Of a DNA stretch of 64,000 bases, positions 54,653 to 63,945 are shown in pieces. This DNA comes from Chloroflexi bacterium CSP1-4. Its GTDB lineage: Bacteria > Chloroflexota > Limnocylindria > Limnocylindrales > CSP1-4. Position 1 is the first letter of the stretch; the number at the start of each line of letters is the position of its first letter. The notes beneath the pieces are model-generated. The model had not been told where the DNA came from, made no database searches, and saw nothing but the letters and a program-made list of their open reading frames with translations. The stretch is taken from assembly GCA_001443375.1 (NCBI GenBank), contig LDXM01000001.1, positions 24,533 through 88,532 on the forward strand. The letters are read 5' to 3'. A program made the position numbers and the translations under genes.

Positions 54653-57228
54653 ATGGCCGACCCGACCACCCAGCCCGCCGCCGCCCCGCACCCGGCCGCC
54701 GCGCCCCCGTCGCTGGCCGACCAGCTGCTCGACGTGCAGGCGCCCCAGCGGCCGCTCTCGGCGCCTGCTTTCACGATCGAGGTGGATGGGCGCCAGGTGA
54801 CGGGCCGTGAAGGCCAGACGATCCTCGAAGTCTGCCGCGACAACGGGATCGAGATCCCCACCCTCTGCTACGAGCCCAAGCTGCCCGGCTTCGGCGCCTG
54901 CCGCATGTGCGTGGTCGAGGTCGAGGGCGAGGGCCAGCCGCCCATCAGCTGCTCCCGCGCCGCCGAGCCGGAGATGGTCGTGCGCACCCAGACGCCGCGC
55001 ATCCGCCAGATCCGCCGCACGAACCTGGAGCTGATCTTCAGCGACCACAACGCCTATTGCCTGCCGCCCTGCCAGAACAAGTGCCCCAGCCGCATCGACA
55101 TCCCGGGATTCCTCAAGGCCAACGCGGAGGGCGACTTCGTCGAGGCGGCGCGCATCTTCAAGCGCACCATCCCCTTCCCCAGCGTGCTCGGCCGCGTCTG
55201 CCCGGCGCCCTGCGAGGAGCACTGCCGGCGCGACGAAGTGGACGAGGCGATCGCGATCCGCGACAGCCACCGCTACGCCGGCGACCAGGTCATCAAGGCG
55301 CAGGCGAAGGGGGTCAAGGCGCCGGTCCCCTTCGAGGTCCAGGCCTCCTCGGGCAAGCGCGTGGCGGTCATCGGCTCGGGCCCCGCGGGCGCCTCGGCGG
55401 CCTACTACCTGGCCATCGCCGGCCACGCGGTGACGATCTACGAGCGCGACCCGGAGCCCGGCGGGATGCTCCGCTACGGGATCCCCCAGTACCGCCTGCC
55501 CAAGGACGAGGTGCTGGTGCCCGAGTACCAGGGCCTGACCGACCTCGGCGTGACCTTCACCTGCAACGCCGAGCTGGGCCGCGACTTCACCATCGACGAC
55601 CTGCAGAACCAGGGCTACGACGCGGTCGCGGTGGCCATCGGCTGCTACGACACGAACAAGCTGGGCGTGCCCGGCGAGGACGCGAAGGGCGTGCTCGACG
55701 GCCTCGAATACCTGAAGATCGCCACGCTGGGCCTGCCCTACCCGGGCCACCGGGGCACGCGCGTCGTGGTCATCGGCGGCGGCTTCACCGCGATGGACTG
55801 CACGCGCACCTCCGTCCGCCAGGGCGCGCTGGAGGTCACGCTCGTCTACCGGCGCGACATGAAGGACATGCCCGCCGCGAACGAGGTCCACGAGGCCATC
55901 GAGGAGGGCGCGCGGGCCATCTTCCAGGCCGCACCCACGCGCGTCGTCACCGACAAGCGGAACCGCGTCACCGGGGTCGAGCTCCAGCGCATGCGCATGG
56001 GCGCCCCTGACGCCTCGGGGCGCCGCCGCCCGGAGCCGATGCCCGGCACGGAGTTCGTCATCGAGTGCGACCGCGTGCTGCGGGCCATCGGCCAGGGGCC
56101 GCAGCTGGGCTGGCTCGACAGGGGCGCCGCGGGCGTCGCCGCCACGAAGCAGGGGCGCCTCGCCGCGGACGGCGTCACCTTCGCCACCGGCCGGCCGGGC
56201 ATCTTCGCCACCGGCGACGTGCGCATCGGCGCGGCGACCGTCGTCGAGGCCGTCGCCGAGGGCCGGCGCGCCGCCTACGCCGTTGACGCCTACCTCAAGG
56301 GCATGGACCTCGAGGCCATCAAGACGCGTCAGACCCTGGCCGAGCCGCAGCCCGAGTTCCTCTCCATCGTGCCCTACACCGGTGAGCTGAAGGAGCCGCG
56401 CCTGCGCCTCCAGGCCATGGCCGCCGAGGTGCGCAACAAGAGCTACGTCGAGTACGAGATCCCCTACACGCAGCAGGAGGCGATGGCGGAGTCGAAGCGC
56501 TGCCTCCAGTGCACCTGCGAGGCGATCGGCTTCTGCGACCTGCGGCGCCAGGGCATCGAGTACGGCACGACCCTGGCGACGCTGGAGCCGGCGCGCACGG
56601 GACTCTCCTACCGCAGCGTCACGGAGAATCGCTTCACCGGCCACAACCACGACTACATCCGCGACGACAGCCACGCCTTCATCCTGCGCGAGCCGTCGCG
56701 CTGCATCGACTGCGGCCGCTGCGCCAACGTGTGCAAGGAGGTGGTCGGCGCCGCCTGCTACGACTTCATGCGGACGGGCTTCGACACGCTCGTGACCACG
56801 CCGCTGGACATGAGCCTGAACACGACGCCGTGCGTTTCCTGCGGCCGCTGCGCGGAAACCTGCCCGACCGGCGCGCTGATGCCCAAGCCGCGCGTGCTGG
56901 AGAGTACGACGTCGACGAGAGCCGCTGCATCCTGTGCGGCATCTGCGTGGATGCGTGCCCCTACGACGCGCTGCGCTGCGGCCCCGACTTCGAGCTGGCC
57001 CACACGAGCCGCCAGGAGCCGATGATCGACCTCCTGGCCATCAGCGCCATCGAGCGCGACACGGAGATGAGCTACGTGCGCCGCGAACGCGACTGGCTGG
57101 AGCGTGCCCAAGCCTCCGGCAGGACGCTCGACGCGGGGCGCAGCCTGCCGGTGCTGCCCTCCGGCCTCGGCGGCAACGGTCGCGGCGACGGTCGCGGGAA
57201 CGGCAGCGGCCACGCCCATGCGAAGTAG
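54653..57228 (+). CDS. NuoG-like iron-sulfur flavoprotein with GltD/NfnB domain, frameshifted near 56900
   Basis: Replaces NuoG. Order: 2Fe-2S domain (Cys72, 83, 86, 100); Cys-rich GltD N-terminal region ([10 protein letters not shown] and [10 protein letters not shown]); FAD-binding GSGPAG near 241; NAD(P)-binding GGGFTAMD near 378; RCLQCTC near 620; NuoG/HydA-type 4Fe-4S motifs CIDCGRC (684) and CVSCGRC (727). No molybdopterin-fold domain exists. At about 56900 the frame breaks; one frame back, [15 protein letters not shown] continues to the stop at 57226-57228 and matches the second half of NuoI. One added G (GGAGGAG for GGAGAG) restores 858 residues. An in-frame GTG at 54626 is an alternative start. 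Confidence 0.88.
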
Positions 57229-57240
57229 GACGGACCTCGC

Positions 57241-57798
57241 GTGACGCTGCCGCAGACGGTCCCCTTCCTCGGCTGGAGCTGGAACGACCTCCTCTTCCTC
57301 GTCCTCGCGACGGCGCTGCTGGGGACGGCGCTGATGGTCGTCCTGGGCCGCAACATCATCCGCTCCGGGCTCTGGATGATCGCCTGCTTCGCCACCCTGG
57401 CCGGCGTCTATGCCCTGCTGGGCACGCCCCTCGTGGCGGCCGCGCAGGTGCTCGTCTACATCGGCGCCATCAGCGTCCTGATCCTCTTCGCGATCATGCT
57501 CACGCAAACGAAGGGCGGCCCGGCGGCCCTCGTCTTCCACCATCAGGCCTGGGCCGCCGCGATCGCGGCGGTCGTGCTGGGCACGCTCCTCGCGCTGGTG
57601 GTGACCTCGACCGAGTGGCCCCTGGCCGGCGAGTACGCCGCGACGTCGGTCAGGGCGATCGCGCAGCTCCTCTTCAGCGACTACGTGCTGCCCTTCGAGA
57701 TCGTGGGCGTGCTGCTGCTGGCGGCGGTCATCGGGGGCGTCTTCCTGGCCAAGCGCGACGAGCCGCGCGACGAGCCCCACGGGGAGCGGCCCGAGTGA
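57241..57798 (+). CDS. nuoJ: NADH-quinone oxidoreductase subunit J
   Basis: Membrane subunit of the proton pathway near the quinone site. 185 residues, five helices, with [22 protein letters not shown], the conserved NuoJ segment. Starts with GTG 12 bases after the NuoG-like stop; its stop overlaps the nuoK GTG. Confidence 0.94.
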   Translation: MTLPQTVPFLGWSWNDLLFLVLATALLGTALMVVLGRNIIRSGLWMIACFATLAGVYALLGTPLVAAAQVLVYIGAISVLILFAIMLTQTKGGPAALVFHHQAWAAAIAAVVLGTLLALVVTSTEWPLAGEYAATSVRAIAQLLFSDYVLPFEIVGVLLLAAVIGGVFLAKRDEPRDEPHGERPE

Positions 57799-58106
57799 GC
57801 CAGTCGCTGGACAGCTACCTCGCGCTCTCGGCGCTGCTCTTCGCCGTGGGCACCTTCGGCTTCCTGGCCCGGCGCAACGCCATCGCCATGCTCATGTCGA
57901 TCGAGCTGATGCTCAACGCGGTCAACCTGGCCATCGTCGCCTTCGGCGCCTTCGTGCCCTCGCTGCGGGGTGACGCCTCGGTCATCGCCCTCGTGGTCAT
58001 GGCCGTCGCCGCGGCCGAGGCGACGGTGGGCCTGGCCATCGTCATCGCCATCTACCGCAACCGCCGCACGCCGCTCGTGGACGAGTACACCCAGATGCGG
58101 GAATAG
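57795..58106 (+). CDS. nuoK: NADH-quinone oxidoreductase subunit K
   Basis: 103-residue, three-helix membrane subunit (MrpC homologue). The two buried glutamates lie in [13 protein letters not shown] and [12 protein letters not shown], needed for proton transfer. GTG start overlaps nuoJ as GTGA. Confidence 0.95.
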   Translation: MSQSLDSYLALSALLFAVGTFGFLARRNAIAMLMSIELMLNAVNLAIVAFGAFVPSLRGDASVIALVVMAVAAAEATVGLAIVIAIYRNRRTPLVDEYTQMRE

Positions 58107-58112
58107 CCGGCG

Positions 58113-60083
58113 ATGCCGATGGAGCTCCTCGTCACCCTCGTGCTCGCCCTGCCCATCGCCGGCTTCGGGCTGACGGCGCTCGTCGGGCGCCGCCTCGGCA
58201 CGCGCGCCTGGATCGTCGCCGTGCCGGCCATCGTCGTCACCTGGGCCATCGCCATGGTCGTCGTCTGGACCGCCCTCTCCGGCGGCTTCGGCACGGACGG
58301 CCTGCACTTCACGCTGTACCAGTGGGTGCCGGCCGGCGACTTCACGATCGAGGCGAACTTCGCGGTGGACAACCTGACCGCGGTGCTGCTCATCGTGGTC
58401 ACGACCGTGGGCATGCTGGTGCACGTCTACTCGATCGGCTACATGGCCCACGACCCCGGCCGTTGGCGCTTCTTCGCCTACCTCAACCTCTTCATGTTCA
58501 GCATGCTGCTGCTCGTCCTGGCCGGCAACTTCATGCTCCTCTTCGCGGCCTGGGAGCTGGTCGGCCTGTGCAGCTACCTGCTCATCGGCTTCTGGTACCC
58601 GCGGCCCAGCGCGGCCATCGCGGCCAAGAAGGCCTTCCTGGCCAACCGCGTCGGCGACGTCGGCTTCGCGCTGGGCATCTTCGCCGTGTGGACGACGGTG
58701 GGCACGCTGAACTTCACAGACGCCTTCGAGCGACTCTCCGAGGGTCTCGCCGGCGGCCAGATCGAGGCCTGGGCGATCACCGGCATCGCCCTGCTGCTCT
58801 TCTGCGGCGCGGTCGGCAAGAGCGCCCAGTTCCCGCTCCACGTGTGGCTGCCCGACGCGATGGAGGGCCCCACGCCGGTCTCCGCCCTCATCCATGCCGC
58901 GACCATGGTCAACGCCGGCGTCTACTTCGTGGCCCGCGCCAACCCGCTCTTCAGCCTCTCACCGGAGGCGATGTTCGTGGTCGCCGCGATCGGCATCTTC
59001 ACGGCCATCCTGGCCGCCTCGATCGCGCTCACCCAGAACGACATCAAGCGCGTGCTGGCCTACTCCACGTTGAGCCAGCTGGGCTACATGTTCGCCTCGC
59101 TTGGCGTGGGCGCCTACGTGGCCGCCATCTTCCACATGACGGCGCAGGGCTTCACGAAAGGCCTCCTGTTCCTTGGCAGCGGCTCGGTCATCCATGGGGT
59201 GCACGAGGAGCAGGACATGAACCGCATGGGCGGCCTCTGGCGGCGCATGCCGATCACGCACGCCACGATGCTCGTCGGCTCGCTCTCCATGGCCGGCATC
59301 CCGCCGCTGGCCGCCTTCTTCAGCAAGGACGAGATCCTCGGCGAGGCCTTCAAGAATGGCTTCCTGTGGGTCTGGCTGGTGGGCATCGTGGTCGCCGCGC
59401 TGACCGCCTTCTACATGTTCCGGCTGATGGGCAAGACGTTCTACGGCCCCAGCCACGTGGACCCCGCGGTCGAGCCGCACGTCCGTGAATCGCCGCGCTC
59501 GATGACCGTGCCGCTGATCCTGCTAGCCATCCCCGCGGCGCTGCTGGGGCTCGTCCTGGGCCTGCCCTTCGGGGCCGGGCTCATCGGGCAGTGGCTGGAG
59601 CCGATCTTCGAGGAGGCGCAGCTGAACCTCGGCCTGCACCACGAGCCGGTGCAGATCCTCGGCGTCGACGGCGTGCTCATCCTCGTCAGCGTGGCCGTGG
59701 CCACGGCCGGCCTGGCCGTCGCCATCCGCCTCTTCGGCTTCCACTGGCCGCTGCGCGGCGACGACACCGAGGCGCAGCCGGAGCGCGTGGCGGCGCTCAC
59801 CGCGCGGGCGCCGCGCCTCTACCGTGCCTCCTTCCGCAAGTGGTGGTTCGACGAGCTCAACGACCTGCTCTTCGTGCGCCTCGGTGGCCGCGTCGCCCAC
59901 TTCATCTGGTGGTTCGACCGGGCCATCGTGGACGGCACGGTCAACGGCATCGGGGACGTCGTCCAGGGCGCTGGACGCGACCTGCGCCGCATCCAGACGG
60001 GGCGGGTCCAGAACTACGCGCTGGGCATCGCCATCGCGCTGATCGTCATGGCCGGCGGCTTCCTCATCGTGACGGCCCGCTGA
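58113..60083 (+). CDS. nuoL: NADH-quinone oxidoreductase subunit L
   Basis: Distal antiporter-like proton pump, 656 residues with 15-16 helices and the C-terminal lateral-helix region. Key segments are WELVGLCSYLLIGFW, KSAQFPLHVWLPDAMEGPTPVSAL and LTQNDIKRVLAYSTLSQLGYM. The stop overlaps the nuoM ATG by one base. Confidence 0.96.
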   Translation: MPMELLVTLVLALPIAGFGLTALVGRRLGTRAWIVAVPAIVVTWAIAMVVVWTALSGGFGTDGLHFTLYQWVPAGDFTIEANFAVDNLTAVLLIVVTTVGMLVHVYSIGYMAHDPGRWRFFAYLNLFMFSMLLLVLAGNFMLLFAAWELVGLCSYLLIGFWYPRPSAAIAAKKAFLANRVGDVGFALGIFAVWTTVGTLNFTDAFERLSEGLAGGQIEAWAITGIALLLFCGAVGKSAQFPLHVWLPDAMEGPTPVSALIHAATMVNAGVYFVARANPLFSLSPEAMFVVAAIGIFTAILAASIALTQNDIKRVLAYSTLSQLGYMFASLGVGAYVAAIFHMTAQGFTKGLLFLGSGSVIHGVHEEQDMNRMGGLWRRMPITHATMLVGSLSMAGIPPLAAFFSKDEILGEAFKNGFLWVWLVGIVVAALTAFYMFRLMGKTFYGPSHVDPAVEPHVRESPRSMTVPLILLAIPAALLGLVLGLPFGAGLIGQWLEPIFEEAQLNLGLHHEPVQILGVDGVLILVSVAVATAGLAVAIRLFGFHWPLRGDDTEAQPERVAALTARAPRLYRASFRKWWFDELNDLLFVRLGGRVAHFIWWFDRAIVDGTVNGIGDVVQGAGRDLRRIQTGRVQNYALGIAIALIVMAGGFLIVTAR

Positions 60084-61621
60084 TGAGCGGCTTCCCCATC
60101 CTCACCGCGATCGTCGCCGTGCCGCTCGCTGGCGCGATCCTGCTCGCGTTCGTGCCGCGCGACCGGCCGCAGCTCGTGCGCTACATGGCGCTGGGCATCG
60201 CCCTGCTCACCTTCGGGCTCTCGCTGGCGCTGCTGGCCGGCTTCGACCCCGCGGAGGCCGCCGCGCAGGGCTTCGTGCGCAAGGAAGTCGCCGAGTGGAT
60301 CCCCGCCTTCGGCATCCAGTACAAGCTCGGCGTGGACGGCATCAGCCTCGTGCTGGTCGTGCTCACCACGCTGCTCACCTGGATCAGCATCCTGGCCAGC
60401 TTCAAGCCGATCACCGAGCGTGTGAAGGAGTACATGATCTCCTTCCTCATCCTCGAGGTGGGCATGCTCGGCGTCTTCATGGCGCTCGACCTCTTCCTCT
60501 TCTACGTCTTCTGGGAGATCGTGCTCGTGCCGATGTACCTGATCATCGGCATCTGGGGCGGCCCGAACCGCATCTACGCCACGATCAAGTTCGTGCTCTA
60601 CACGCTCGTGGGCTCGCTGCTCATGCTGGTGGCCATCCTCGCCACCGCCTTCGCCTACCAGGCCGCGACCGGCAGCTGGACGGGCGCCTTCGACTACGAG
60701 CAGCTGCGCGGCTTCGGCTTCGACACGACCCTCCAGGTGCTGGCCTTCCTGGCCTTCTTCCTGGCCTTCGCCATCAAGGTCCCCATGTGGCCGTTCCACA
60801 CCTGGCTGCCCGATGCCCACGTGGAGGCGCCCACGGCGGGCTCGGTCATCCTCGCCGGCGTCCTGCTGAAGCTCGGCGGCTACGGCTTCATCCGCTTCGC
60901 GCTGCCGCTCTTCCCGGCCGCGGCCCAGGCCTATGCGCCGGCGATCATCGTCCTCTCGCTCATCGCCATCGTCTATGGGGCCATCGTCTCGATCGTCCAG
61001 CCCGACCTCAAGAAGCTCGTCGCCTACAGCTCGGTCAGCCACATGGGCTTCGTGACGCTGGGGATCTTCGTCTTCCAGCCGCAGGCGATGGACGGGGCGA
61101 TCCTGCAGATGGTCAACCACGGCCTCATCACCGGCGCCCTCTTCCTGTGCGTCGGCGTGATCTACGAGCGCACCCACGACCGGACCATCGCCAAGATGGG
61201 CGGCCTGGCGGCGCGCACCCCGGTCTACGCGGCGATCTTCGGCTTCTTCATGCTGGCCAGCGTGGGCATGCCCGGCCTGGCCGGCTTCGTGGGCGAGTTC
61301 CTCGTCTTCCTGGGCACGTTCGCGGTCAGCCCCATCGCGGCCGCCGTGGCCACCACGGTCATGGTCCTCGGCGCGGTCTACCTGCTCTGGATGTTCCAGC
61401 GGGTCGCCTTCGGGCCGGTCTCCGACTTCCTCAAGGGCGTCGGGCAGCACCTGACCGACGTGACGCCGATGGAGCTCGTGACGCTCACGCCGCTGGTCGC
61501 CCTGACCGTCCTCTTCGGCCTCTTCCCGGGCCTCATCCTCGGGCTCATCCAGGCGCCGGTGGACTCGATCATCGAGGCCATCACGGGTGCGCACCCCGTG
61601 GCGCTGCTGCCGTGGCGGTGA
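60083..61621 (+). CDS. nuoM: NADH-quinone oxidoreductase subunit M
   Basis: Middle antiporter-like proton pump, 512 residues with about 14 helices. FWEIVLVPMYLIIGIWGG, KVPMWPFHTWLPDAHVEAPT and QPDLKKLVAYSSVSHMGFV are the channel signatures. The ATG overlaps the nuoL stop; nuoN begins five bases after its stop. Confidence 0.96.
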   Translation: MSGFPILTAIVAVPLAGAILLAFVPRDRPQLVRYMALGIALLTFGLSLALLAGFDPAEAAAQGFVRKEVAEWIPAFGIQYKLGVDGISLVLVVLTTLLTWISILASFKPITERVKEYMISFLILEVGMLGVFMALDLFLFYVFWEIVLVPMYLIIGIWGGPNRIYATIKFVLYTLVGSLLMLVAILATAFAYQAATGSWTGAFDYEQLRGFGFDTTLQVLAFLAFFLAFAIKVPMWPFHTWLPDAHVEAPTAGSVILAGVLLKLGGYGFIRFALPLFPAAAQAYAPAIIVLSLIAIVYGAIVSIVQPDLKKLVAYSSVSHMGFVTLGIFVFQPQAMDGAILQMVNHGLITGALFLCVGVIYERTHDRTIAKMGGLAARTPVYAAIFGFFMLASVGMPGLAGFVGEFLVFLGTFAVSPIAAAVATTVMVLGAVYLLWMFQRVAFGPVSDFLKGVGQHLTDVTPMELVTLTPLVALTVLFGLFPGLILGLIQAPVDSIIEAITGAHPVALLPWR

Positions 61622-61625
61622 TCCG

Positions 61626-63104
61626 GTGACCGTCGCCGAGCTGCTCGCCATCGCGCCGCTCGTCTTCGTCATCGGGCTGGCCATCGCGCTCGTGGTGGTG
61701 GACATGATCCGGCCGCATGACGATCGGCTCATCGGCATCGTGGCCGTGGTGGGCCTCGTGGTCGGCCTGGAGGTCGTGCTGCTGGCCAACGGCGACGGCA
61801 CGGGGGTCTTCGGTGGCGCCTACGTGCGCGACCGGCTGACCTTCTTCCTCGACCTCGTCTTCCTGGCCATCGCCTTGCTGACGATCCTCTTCGCACCCGA
61901 CTACCTGCGCCCGCGCGGGCTGCCCATGGCCGAGTTCGCCGCCACGCTCCTCTTCGCCATCAGCGGCGCCATGCTCATCGGCGGCGCGCGCGACCTGCTC
62001 GTGCTCTTCCTCGGCCTGGAGCTGCTCGTGCTGCCGGGCTACATGCTGGCCGGCTACGCCAAGCGCGACGGGCTATCGACCGAGGGCGCCATCAAGTACT
62101 TCCTGCTGGGCTCGTTCAGCTCGGCCATCTTCCTCTTCGGCCTCGCCTTCACCTGGGGCTACACCGGCTCGACGCGCGTGGCCGACGTGGCCGTGGCGCT
62201 GCAGGGCGTGACCGGCCCCGGGCTCTCGGCAGGGCTGGCCATCGGCCTGGCGCTGCTGACGTCGGGCGTCGCCTTCAAGATCGCCGCCGTCCCCTTCCAC
62301 TACTGGACGCCCGACGCGTACCAGGGCTCGCCCACGCCGGTCACGGGCTACCTCTCGGTGGGGCCGAAGGTGGCCGCCTTCGCGCTCATCCTGCGCCTCT
62401 TCGTGGAGGCGCTGGCGCCGCTCAAGGCCGACTGGGTGGACGCCATCGTCATCCTCGCCGCGATCACCATGACCTTGGGCAACCTGGTCGCCCTGACGCA
62501 GGACAACATCAAGCGCATGCTCGCCTACAGCTCGATCGCTCACACCGGCTACATGCTCGTGGGGCTGGCCGCCTTCGCCGGCGCCCCGGCAGGCTCGCCG
62601 GCGGCGCAGGCCGGCCTCGAAGGGCTCCTCTTCTACGCCGCCGCCTACACCTTCATGAACCTGGGCGCCTTCGCGGTCGTGACCGCCCTGCAGGGGCGGA
62701 CCGGCGTGACCAGCCAGATCGCGACCTTCGCCGGTCTCGGGCGCCGGGCGCCGCTGGCCGGCGTGCTGATGACGCTCTTCCTGCTGTCCCTCACCGGGAT
62801 CCCGCCCACGGCCGGCTTCTTCGCCAAGGCCTACGTCATCCTTGCCGCCGTGCAGGCCGGCGGCTGGGTGAGCGTGCTGGCCGTCGTCGCCGTGCTCAAC
62901 GCGGCCGCGGCCGCCTTCTACTACCTGCGCGTGGTCGTCTGGATGTACATGCGCGAGGCGCCCGACGACGCGCAGCCGCTCACCGACTCCTGGCCGATGA
63001 AGGCCGGCCTGGCCGCCGCCGCGCTGGGCACGGTCCTCTTCGGCCTCGTGCCGGGCGTCATCATCCCGACCGCCCAGGCCGCCGCCCAGGCGCTGCTGCC
63101 CTAG
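61626..63104 (+). CDS. nuoN: NADH-quinone oxidoreductase subunit N
   Basis: Proximal antiporter-like proton pump, 492 residues with about 14 helices. Conserved parts are ELLVLPGYMLAGYAK, KIAAVPFHYWTPDAYQGSPTPVTGYLS and LTQDNIKRMLAYSSIAHTGYM. Starts with GTG. Last gene of the operon; its final 44 bases overlap the end of otsB on the opposite strand. Confidence 0.96.
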   Translation: MTVAELLAIAPLVFVIGLAIALVVVDMIRPHDDRLIGIVAVVGLVVGLEVVLLANGDGTGVFGGAYVRDRLTFFLDLVFLAIALLTILFAPDYLRPRGLPMAEFAATLLFAISGAMLIGGARDLLVLFLGLELLVLPGYMLAGYAKRDGLSTEGAIKYFLLGSFSSAIFLFGLAFTWGYTGSTRVADVAVALQGVTGPGLSAGLAIGLALLTSGVAFKIAAVPFHYWTPDAYQGSPTPVTGYLSVGPKVAAFALILRLFVEALAPLKADWVDAIVILAAITMTLGNLVALTQDNIKRMLAYSSIAHTGYMLVGLAAFAGAPAGSPAAQAGLEGLLFYAAAYTFMNLGAFAVVTALQGRTGVTSQIATFAGLGRRAPLAGVLMTLFLLSLTGIPPTAGFFAKAYVILAAVQAGGWVSVLAVVAVLNAAAAAFYYLRVVVWMYMREAPDDAQPLTDSWPMKAGLAAAALGTVLFGLVPGVIIPTAQAAAQALLP

Positions 63105-63945
63105 CGAGCCCGCGCGCCAGGCCGGACAGGAACCGCGCCGTCTCGCGCGGGGAGGCGAGCATCGCGTCCGCCTCGGCGGCCACGGCCGGCGACACGTCGG
63201 GGTGGGTGTGGACCGCCACCGCCAGGCCCGTGAGATCTCTGGCGTCGCGGGCGACCCGAAGCACGGCGAACGCCTCGGCATCGCTGCGGTCGTCGCCGAT
63301 GAGGACGACGAGGGCCGGCCGACGCTCCCGGAGCAGGGTCGCGAACGCGTCGCGCTTGGCCGTGGCGCCGGGTGGGCGCAGCTCCAGCGCACGGCGCAAC
63401 GGGAACCGCTCGAACCGCTCGTTCGGATCGAGCCGGTCGACGACCGCCCGGACCTGCCGCGCCGCGGCCGCGATATCCGGCGCGGTGCGGAACCAGAAGG
63501 TCACCGCGGGCGGCTTGCGCTCGACGATGAGCCACGGCTCGCCGATGGCGGCCGGCACCTCCATCGCCAGCCGCTCGGCATCGGCGGAGAAGCCGTCGTG
63601 GGTCGGGTCGGCGACGACGACGAGCGACTCGGCCCGGGCGCCGCGGGGCAGGAACCCGTGCTCGAGCCCGTGGTTGCCGAGATAGGTTGCACCGCCCACG
63701 CGCACGCGACCGGCCAGGTCGGGCGCCGTGCGCCCCGAGAGGAGCACGACCTCCACCCCGGGAGTGGCTGCCAGTCTCCGCAGGGCGCGCTGGGCGAGCG
63801 GCTCCGGGCGGGCGCCCCAGGGGTCGAGCCCGATGCGGCTGATCGTGCCGTCGAAGTCGGTGATCACGAGACAGGGTCGGCGGCGGAGGTCGGGCGCGGC
63901 GAGGGCGAGCGCCGCGCGCCAGGAGACGGCGCCCGGGACGGTCAC
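63061..63945 (-). CDS. otsB: trehalose-6-phosphate phosphatase (OtsB-like)
   Basis: HAD-superfamily phosphatase of 294 residues that would release trehalose from its 6-phosphate. Motif I DFDGTIS, motif II LSGRTAPDL, the OtsB segment YLGNHGLEHGF and motif IV IGDDRSDAEAF are present. Slightly long for OtsB, with Arg/Gly-rich ends. The GTG start overlaps the stop of the upstream gene (GTGA), implying an operon; its 3' end overlaps nuoN. Confidence 0.88.
   Translation of the reverse strand: MTVPGAVSWRAALALAAPDLRRRPCLVITDFDGTISRIGLDPWGARPEPLAQRALRRLAATPGVEVVLLSGRTAPDLAGRVRVGGATYLGNHGLEHGFLPRGARAESLVVVADPTHDGFSADAERLAMEVPAAIGEPWLIVERKPPAVTFWFRTAPDIAAAARQVRAVVDRLDPNERFERFPLRRALELRPPGATAKRDAFATLLRERRPALVVLIGDDRSDAEAFAVLRVARDARDLTGLAVAVHTHPDVSPAVAAEADAMLASPRETARFLSGLARGLARAAAPGRRPGRSG

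Noticed and set aside
56880-56910. Programmed -1 ribosomal frameshift in the NuoG-like gene
   Set aside because: No slippery heptamer or downstream pseudoknot is apparent; a missing G in a GGAGGAG context is simpler.
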